Part shown: piece after piece, positions 48,145-53,688 of the stretch
Layout of the letters: the number at the start of each line of letters is the position of its first letter
Position numbering within the stretch: position 1 is the first letter of the stretch
Assembly: GCA_946480295.1 (NCBI GenBank)
Contig: CAMLIT010000013.1
Span: 1 to 53,688, forward strand
Length of the DNA: 53,688 nt
Origin: an uncultured Gemmatimonadota bacterium
GTDB lineage: Bacteria > Gemmatimonadota > Gemmatimonadetes > Gemmatimonadales > Gemmatimonadaceae
Reading direction: 5' to 3'
Notes under the pieces: model-generated
Databases searched by the model: none
Seen by the model: only the letters and a program-made list of their open reading frames with translations
What the model was told of the DNA's origin: nothing
Made by a program: the position numbers and the translations under genes

Positions 48145-50604
48145 ATGCGACACTTGCGCCGGATTTCCGCCTTTCACGTCCTCGTCACGGTGATGCTCGC
48201 GGTCGGGGTCGCGGCCACCGCGGCCATCCTCTCGGTCGTGAACGGGGTGCTCCTGCGGCCGCTGCCATTCCGCGATCCGCAGCAACTGGTGCTGGTCGGC
48301 GAGCGCTCGCCGCAGCTCGCACAGGCATCGCCGAATTTCGAGTTCTTCGATACGCCATCGGCGATCCTCGCCTGGCGCGCGCAGGCCAGCGACTTCCAGG
48401 CGATGGCGGCGATGCAGAGCGCGTCGTTCACGCTGGTCGGACAGGGCGAGCCGCGCGTGCTCGACGGCGTGCGGGTGACGCCGAACTTCTTCGAGGTGCT
48501 CGGGGCGAAGCCGGAGCTGGGGCGCTTCTTCGTGCCGGCGGACGCCGCCGACAGCAGTCGTCCGATGGTCATCACCGATGCGCTGTGGCGATCGGCGTTC
48601 GCCGCCGATCCCCGGGTGATCGGGCGCATGGTGGGCGCGCCGGGACGCGCAGCGCGCATCATCGGGGTGCTGCCAGCCGACGCGCGCATCGGCGGGAGCG
48701 AGCTGGGACCGATGACCGCGGGACAGACCACCGCGTTCTTCGTCCCCTTCGCGTTCGGGCCGCGTTTCGGCGGGGACCTGCAGCGGGTCTGGTCGAACTT
48801 CAACTTCACGGTGATCGGACGGCTGAAGCCCGGCGTCACGGTGCGCCAGGCGGTAGCGCAGCTCGACGTGATCCTGGCCAACCTGGCGGCCGACGCACCG
48901 GACAGGGCGCCGGGCATGACGCTGCAGGCGCAGGTCACGCCGGTGCTCGACTACGCCACGCAACACTCGAGACGGGGACTCTGGCTGCTGCTCGGCGCGG
49001 TGGGTGCGCTGCTGCTCATCATCAGCGTCAACCTGGGCGGATTGTGGGTGAGCCGCGTCGTCGACCGCCAGCGGGACTGGGCGATCCGCATCGCGCTCGG
49101 CGCCGAGCCGGGCCAACTGGCGCGCCAGGTACTGCGCGAGGGGCTCGCTCTCGGATTGGTGGGCGGCGTGCTCGGGATGGCCGCCGCCGGCTTCGGGCTG
49201 CGCGGCCTGCTCGCGCTCGCGCCGCGCGACATCCCGCGGCTGGACCAGGTGCACGTGGATTGGCGGGTCCTGCTCGCCGCTCTCCTGCTCTCGGCGGCCG
49301 CGGGATTGCTGACCGGGCTCGTGCCCGCGCTGCGCGTCGGGCGCAGCGATCCGCAGGATTCGCTGAAGGGCGGTGGCCGGGCGGCGACCGCCGGGCCAGC
49401 GAGCGTGCGTTCGCGGCAGGGGCTGATCGGGCTGCAGGCGGCGCTCACGACGGTGCTGATCGCGGTGGCCGGGCTGCTGGGATTCAGCCTCTACCGGCTG
49501 ATGACGAGGCCCGCGGGCTTCTCGACCGAGCACGCCGTCGAGGCGCGGGTCGTCATCTCGAGCTACGACGAGGTGCAGCGCGACCGCATCCTGCAGCAGC
49601 TCACGACCGCCGTGACGGCGATTCCGGGCGTGCGCGCGGTGGGGCTGACGTCGCATCTCCCGCTGCGGGGCGAGACGTGGATCGACGGGGCGGGTGTGCC
49701 GGGAAAGGAGTATCCACGGGCCGAGCAGCCGACCGTGAACGTGCGCTTCGTGGGTGGGGAGTACTTCGCGGCCATGCAGATCCCGCTGATCGCGGGGCGG
49801 AATTTCCGCGAGAGCGACCGGCCCGCGGGATGGCCTCCCCGCAGCCGCGATGACGAGGCGCGCATGCACCAGGTGGTGATCATCTCCGCCGCCACGGCGC
49901 GGCGCATCTGGCCGGACCGCGACCCACGTACGCTCGTTGGGCAGGAGATCGCGTTCAACGGGCTGGTGCCGACGATCATCGGCGTGGCCGCCGACGCGCT
50001 CGACGGCGCGCTGACGTCGGCGGCGCCGGCGGTCGTGTATCAGCCCTACTGGAACTGGGACCCGCCCGCCGTCTCGCTCGTGCTGCGGACGGCGCTGCCG
50101 CTCGATGCCGTCGCGGGGCCATTGCGTGCGGCGATCTGGAAGCTGGCGCCGAACGCGCCCATCCAGGAGATCCAGCCCCTCGGCGCGCTGCGCGCGTCGG
50201 CGACGGCGCCCCAGCGGTATCAGTTCACGCTGCTCATGATCTTCGCCGGGCTGGCGCTGTTGCTCGCGGCGATCGGCGTGTACGCGCTCGTCGCCAACAG
50301 CCTGGCGCAGAGGAAGAAGGAGCTGGCGATCCGGATCGCGCTCGGCGCGCCGGCGAGGGCCATTCGGGGGCTGATCGCGTCGCAGGCCCTGGGACCGATC
50401 GGTCTCGGAGCGCTGGCAGGATTGACGGCGGTGTCGATCGGCGGACGGCTGCTGCGAAGCCTGCTCTACGGCGTGAGCGCGAACGACCCGGCGACCCTCG
50501 TCGCGGCCGTGGGGGTGGTGCTGCTCGCGGCCGCGCTGGCGTGCGTGCCGTCGGCGCGTCGGGCGACGCGGGTGGACCCGAACGCGGCGCTGCTGCCGGA
50601 GTGA
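48145..50604 (+). CDS. Second ADOP-type ABC permease
   Basis: An 819-residue permease. The first helix (about 8-28, VLVTVMLAVGVAATAAILSV) is close to the N-terminus, then come a MacB-type core (VTPNFFEVLGAKPELGRFFV), an FtsX domain (three helices, about 280-400; RDWAIRIALGAEPGQLARQV), a second core and a closing FtsX domain (KKELAIRIALGAPARAIRGL, LLYGVSANDPATL). An AGGAG eight bases before the ATG at 48145 favours it over a GTG at 48136. It follows the kinase by 25 bases and ends the cluster; a hairpin at 50615-50643 follows. It is the signalling unit's immediate downstream neighbour. Confidence 0.9.
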   Translation: MRHLRRISAFHVLVTVMLAVGVAATAAILSVVNGVLLRPLPFRDPQQLVLVGERSPQLAQASPNFEFFDTPSAILAWRAQASDFQAMAAMQSASFTLVGQGEPRVLDGVRVTPNFFEVLGAKPELGRFFVPADAADSSRPMVITDALWRSAFAADPRVIGRMVGAPGRAARIIGVLPADARIGGSELGPMTAGQTTAFFVPFAFGPRFGGDLQRVWSNFNFTVIGRLKPGVTVRQAVAQLDVILANLAADAPDRAPGMTLQAQVTPVLDYATQHSRRGLWLLLGAVGALLLIISVNLGGLWVSRVVDRQRDWAIRIALGAEPGQLARQVLREGLALGLVGGVLGMAAAGFGLRGLLALAPRDIPRLDQVHVDWRVLLAALLLSAAAGLLTGLVPALRVGRSDPQDSLKGGGRAATAGPASVRSRQGLIGLQAALTTVLIAVAGLLGFSLYRLMTRPAGFSTEHAVEARVVISSYDEVQRDRILQQLTTAVTAIPGVRAVGLTSHLPLRGETWIDGAGVPGKEYPRAEQPTVNVRFVGGEYFAAMQIPLIAGRNFRESDRPAGWPPRSRDDEARMHQVVIISAATARRIWPDRDPRTLVGQEIAFNGLVPTIIGVAADALDGALTSAAPAVVYQPYWNWDPPAVSLVLRTALPLDAVAGPLRAAIWKLAPNAPIQEIQPLGALRASATAPQRYQFTLLMIFAGLALLLAAIGVYALVANSLAQRKKELAIRIALGAPARAIRGLIASQALGPIGLGALAGLTAVSIGGRLLRSLLYGVSANDPATLVAAVGVVLLAAALACVPSARRATRVDPNAALLPE

Positions 50605-50614
50605 TGCCGCCGAA

Positions 50615-50643
50615 CGCCGGCGACGCGCTACGCGTCGCCGGCG
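50615..50643 (+). terminator. Terminator of the efflux cluster
   Basis: CGCCGGCGACGCG and CGCGTCGCCGGCG form a perfect 13-bp stem around CTA, 11 bases after the last permease's stop. No T-run follows, as is common in GC-rich genomes. It closes the ten-kilobase cluster. Confidence 0.7.
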
Positions 50644-50715
50644 CCGTGATGCGGACCTGACCGCCCGGCGGTATACTATCGCGGCGCTTCCCCAGACTCC
50701 CCGATCGAGGCCACC

Positions 50716-51756
50716 ATGACTCGCGTCACCACCGCGGCGATGCTCGCCGGCCTGTGCGCGCTCGCCCTGCCCGCCGTCTCGCGCGCGCAATCCTTCACCG
50801 TCCATCGCTACGACATCGGCGGCGAGGGCTTCTTCGACTACCTCTCCGTGGACACGGCGCGCGACCGCGTCTTCGTCTCGCGGGGCACGCACATCCAGGT
50901 CGTGGACGGCGCAACCGGGAAGGTGGTCGGCGACATCGCGAACACGCCGCGGACGCACGGCGCGCTGATCGTGAACGCCACGAACCACGGCTTCACGACG
51001 AACGGCGGCGACTCGACGTCGACGATGTTCGACCTCGCCACGCTGGCGGTGCTGAAGCAGATCCACGCCGGCGCCTCGGGGCTCGACGGCTTCATGTACG
51101 ACGACGCGACCAACCGCGTGCTCACCATCGACCACAGCCGGCCGAACGGCACGGCGGTGGTCATCGACGCGGCGAGCGGCGACGTGGTCGGGAAGATCAC
51201 GACGACGGGCGCCGCGCCCGAAGGGGGCGCGAGCGACGGCAAGGGGCGGATCTTCATCAACCAGGAAGACCAGCACGCGGTGGACGTCGTCGACGACCAT
51301 ACGTGGAAGGTCGTGAACTCGTGGTCGGTGGCGCCGTGCGAGGGACCGACGGGGATCGCCATGGACCGCGAGGCGAACCGCATCTTCGTGGGGTGCAGTG
51401 ACACATCGCTGGTGCTGGACGCGGCGACGGGCCGCGTCGTGGCGCGGATCGCCAACGGCGCCGGCGTCGACGGCATCGCCTTCGACCCGGGGCAGAAGCT
51501 GATCTATGTCCCGAGCGGCGCGGCGGGGAACGTGACGGTGGTGCACGAGGACACGCCGGACCGGTACACCACCGTGGCCGCGGTGCCGACGATGCGCGGC
51601 GCGCGCACGATCACGGTGAACCCGAAGACGCACGTCGCCTACGTGTTCACGCCGGAGTTCGGGCCGCCTCCCGCCGGCGCGCAGCCGGCGCGCGGCGGAC
51701 GCTTCGGCCCGCGCGGGCCGCAGCTCGCCGCCTGGCTGTTCGCGATCACGCACTGA
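50716..51756 (+). CDS. Exported YncE-like beta-propeller protein (second copy)
   Basis: A 346-residue protein with a signal peptide (ending AVSRAQ) and repeated blades such as IQVVDGATGKVVGDI, FDLATLAVLKQIHAG and VVIDAASGDVVGKI. It aligns along its whole length with the protein at 939-1970, including GGEGxxDY near the start, HGFxT, SDGKGRIF/ADGKGRVF, the SxAPCxxPTG blade and VPTxRGART. The Cys pair in these blades is shared by both. The C-terminus is Gly/Pro/Arg-rich. A TATACT element lies about 40 bases upstream of the ATG. Its ligand is unknown. Confidence 0.8.
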   Translation: MTRVTTAAMLAGLCALALPAVSRAQSFTVHRYDIGGEGFFDYLSVDTARDRVFVSRGTHIQVVDGATGKVVGDIANTPRTHGALIVNATNHGFTTNGGDSTSTMFDLATLAVLKQIHAGASGLDGFMYDDATNRVLTIDHSRPNGTAVVIDAASGDVVGKITTTGAAPEGGASDGKGRIFINQEDQHAVDVVDDHTWKVVNSWSVAPCEGPTGIAMDREANRIFVGCSDTSLVLDAATGRVVARIANGAGVDGIAFDPGQKLIYVPSGAAGNVTVVHEDTPDRYTTVAAVPTMRGARTITVNPKTHVAYVFTPEFGPPPAGAQPARGGRFGPRGPQLAAWLFAITH

Positions 51757-51883
51757 GCGGGGGCGAGGGCGGGGCGGCGGGGTAGGCGGATCGGGGAAAG
51801 TCGGACGCAGGAGCCTCCACCTCCCGACACCGCTCGCCGTCGGCGCGGGTACACTCAGGGCAGCGGGTGTGCCCGCGTCACTC

Positions 51884-52312
51884 ATGCGTCCCGTCCCTCG
51901 CTTCCGTCGCATCGCCGCCGCGCTCTCCAGCGCGCTGCTCCTCCAGCTCTCGCTGCTGGGGAGCGGCACGATGTGCCCGATGCGTGGCCACGGCGCGGCG
52001 CCGGCCCACGCGGCGCACCAGGGACATCACGGCATGCGGCACGCGATCGCGACGGCGGCTCCGTCCGTCGGCGCGTCGGCCGGCGTCCCCGGCACGCCCG
52101 CCGGCACCTGCGACGTGGGCGGCAGCTGTGACATGCCGTGGACGCCGGGCGGCTGTGTGTCCATGAGCGCCTGCGCGATCGCGATCGCCGTCCCGACCAG
52201 CGCGCTCGTCGCGGCCGCATCGTCGTCCCCGACGAACATCGTCGCGGCGCGCGCCGCCGCGCTGCCCCTCGGGCCGACCTACGCGCCCGAGCTCCCGCCA
52301 CCGCGGGCGTAG
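51884..52312 (+). CDS. Exported Cys/His/Met-containing protein
   Basis: A 142-residue protein with a signal peptide (RIAAALSSALLLQLSLLGSG). The start of the mature part is rich in His, Met and Cys (MCPMRGHG, HQGHHGMRH), and a Cys cluster follows (TCDVGGSCDMPW, GGCVSMSACAI). This suggests metal binding, perhaps copper, or disulfides. It lies 99 bases before a TolC-family gene, as small metal-binding proteins do in heavy-metal efflux operons. The family is not recognised and the ATG at 51884 is chosen over a GTG at 51869 without a clear ribosome site. Confidence 0.55.
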   Translation: MRPVPRFRRIAAALSSALLLQLSLLGSGTMCPMRGHGAAPAHAAHQGHHGMRHAIATAAPSVGASAGVPGTPAGTCDVGGSCDMPWTPGGCVSMSACAIAIAVPTSALVAAASSSPTNIVAARAAALPLGPTYAPELPPPRA

Positions 52313-52411
52313 CCTCCCACCCGTGGTGCGCTCCTCGTCGCCGGTCGCGACGAGTCGAGCGGAGTGACCTGCGCGCCGCGCCGCGGCGCCTTCGTGGAGG
52401 CTTCACCGACA

Positions 52412-53688
52412 ATGCACGAGATGCAACGACGAATCGTTCGTCGCACGTCCGCTCGTCAGGCGGCGCGCCGCGCCGCGGCATTCATCGCCCTCGGGGCGCT
52501 CGGCGCCCTGGGCGTGCTGCCGCCGACGGCGGGGGCACGCGCGCAGTCGCCGGCCGCGGCTGCGGCGGCCACGACGCCGCTGCGGCTGGGCGACCTGTAT
52601 CGCGAGGTCGAGCACGCGAATCCCCGCATCGCCGCGGCGCGCGCGGAGGCGCAGGCGGCGCGCGCCCGCGTGCCCGGGGCGAGGCGTCCACCGGACCCGC
52701 AGCTCCAGCTCGGCTTCATGAACTACTCGCTCCCCGGCCTCGCCCCGATGGCGACGGTGGGCATGGCGCAGCTCCAGCTCATGCAGATGCTGCCGTTAGG
52801 CGGCAAGCTGGCGCTCGCCGGCCGCGCCGCGGACGCCTCGGCGGCGGCGACGACGGACCGCGCCGAGGATGTGCGCTGGGAGCTTCGCGCACAGGCGGCG
52901 ATGGCCTTCTACGACCTCTACGCCGCCGATCGGCAGCTCGACGTCTCGCGCGAGACGCTGCGGCTGCTGCGGGACGTCGAGAGGACCGCCGAGGCGATGT
53001 ACCGCGTCGGGCAGGGGCGTCAGGCGGACGTGCTCCGGGCACAGGTCGAGGTCGCGAGGATGGCCGAGGACACCCTGCGCATGCAGGCGATGCGGCAGAC
53101 GATGGTCGCGCGACTCGACGCCATGCTCGACCGTGCGGCGGACACGGGGATCGGCGCCGTGGCGCTCCCCCTCTTCCCGGATTCGCTCCCGTCGCGGGCG
53201 TGGCTGGACTCCGTGGCCGCCGCGGGACGGCCGATGATCCGCGCGGGGGTGGACGAGGTCCGCGCGGCGGACGCGTCGGCGCGGCTCGCGCGCCGGGAGA
53301 TCTGGCCCGACCTCCAGGTCGGCGCGCAGTACGCGCAGCGGGGCGGCGACATGGGCGGCACGGAGCGGATGGGGAGCCTCATGGTGGGCGCGTCGATCCC
53401 GATCTTCGCCCGCGACCGGCAGCTCCGCATGCGCGACGAGGCCGGCGCCATGAAGCGGATGGCGGAAGCGGATCTCGCCGCGATGCGCGCGGACACGCGC
53501 GGGAAGATCGGCGAGGCGTACGCGAACCTCGTGCGGGCCCGCGACCTCGCCCGGCTCTACCGCACGACGGTGCTGCCACAGGCGGAAGCGGCGGTCGCGT
53601 CGGCACTCTCGTCGTACCGCGTGGGCAGCGTGGACTTCATGACGCTGCTCGACGACCGCATGACCGTGAACCGCTACCGGCAGGAGCT
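52412..53688 (+). CDS. TolC/CusC-family outer-membrane efflux protein (cut by window end)
   Basis: The frame is open from ATG at 52412 to the window end, about 425 residues, lacking the C-terminus. A basic start and hydrophobic stretch (AAFIALGALGALGVLPPTAG) form the signal peptide, ending ARAQS. The mature part is long-helical: LGDLYREVEHANPRIAAARA, then DLYAADRQLDVSRETLRLL and GRQADVLRAQVEVARMAEDT, followed by the repeat half (IWPDLQVGAQYAQRGG, VGASIPIF, then YRVGSVDFMTLLDDRMT). These are OEP repeats of the kind serving RND metal pumps. GGAGG lies 11 bases before the ATG. An RND pump probably follows beyond the window. Confidence 0.88.
   Translation, partial: MHEMQRRIVRRTSARQAARRAAAFIALGALGALGVLPPTAGARAQSPAAAAAATTPLRLGDLYREVEHANPRIAAARAEAQAARARVPGARRPPDPQLQLGFMNYSLPGLAPMATVGMAQLQLMQMLPLGGKLALAGRAADASAAATTDRAEDVRWELRAQAAMAFYDLYAADRQLDVSRETLRLLRDVERTAEAMYRVGQGRQADVLRAQVEVARMAEDTLRMQAMRQTMVARLDAMLDRAADTGIGAVALPLFPDSLPSRAWLDSVAAAGRPMIRAGVDEVRAADASARLARREIWPDLQVGAQYAQRGGDMGGTERMGSLMVGASIPIFARDRQLRMRDEAGAMKRMAEADLAAMRADTRGKIGEAYANLVRARDLARLYRTTVLPQAEAAVASALSSYRVGSVDFMTLLDDRMTVNRYRQE

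Noticed and set aside
47977..51969. A 1330-codon open frame antisense to the permease and propeller genes
   Set aside because: Stop codons are rare in such GC-rich DNA. The translation is Arg/Ala/His-rich with no domains, and both plus-strand genes opposite are certain.
1..53688. CRISPR array or insertion-sequence transposase
   Set aside because: No regularly spaced direct repeats and no transposase, integrase or resolvase motif was found on either strand.

Overview
The window is GC-rich DNA (roughly 70 percent, with coding third positions almost all G or C) from a Gram-negative, soil-type bacterium. The gene content suggests Gemmatimonadota or a close relative. The signs are FtsX/MacB-type permeases of the ADOP kind with a PadR partner, TonB-dependent receptors carrying an N-terminal carboxypeptidase-regulatory-like domain, many orphan receiver proteins, and expanded families of small uncharacterised proteins. 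The phylum is an inference from content; there is no rRNA or full tRNA gene here to confirm it.

Layout. 1-2000: a lytic transglycosylase and an exported beta-propeller protein. 2000-13100: an accessory region with loose gene spacing, decayed genes (a histidine-kinase tail, a broken small gene, a frameshifted exported protein), tRNA-Ser-like fragments, orphan receivers, a four-gene minus-strand unit (receiver, unknown protein, fatty acid desaturase, infA), and a cluster of small proteins sharing a Trp-rich module. 13100-17500: a hypothetical protein, then a PadR regulator with a large permease. 17600-19800: a pair of exported/membrane genes of clearly lower GC, next to the third tRNA-like fragment. 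20200-23260: tandem universal stress protein, small conserved proteins, and a translation/cold-shock group (second infA, rpsU, csp). 23580-31320: two tandem perfect hairpins, a Ni/Co permease, a BTAD-TPR regulator divergent from a cupin lipoprotein, an Xre/RES toxin-antitoxin pair, a TRIC-like membrane protein, a PNPOx-fold protein, an MddA-like methyltransferase, and a TetR regulator with a visible operator. 31400-39600: two TonB receptors flanking a pseudo-receiver and two tandem two-module proteins of the Trp-rich family, then a zinc-ribbon protein and a bactofilin.

39900-50600 is one long plus-strand efflux cluster: HlyD-type adaptor, ABC ATPase, permease, second ABC ATPase, sigma54-type response regulator, NtrY-like kinase and second permease. 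It reads as a MacAB-like export system with its own two-component control. 50700-53688 holds a second copy of the beta-propeller protein, a Cys/His/Met-containing exported protein, and a TolC-family channel cut by the window end.

The most novel signal is the Trp-rich module family. It comprises four single-module genes, one broken copy and two tandem two-module genes, all in accessory stretches beside orphan receiver proteins. The three same-strand tRNA-Ser-like fragments at 2.4, 7.6 and 17.6 kb may mark the boundaries of the accessory blocks.
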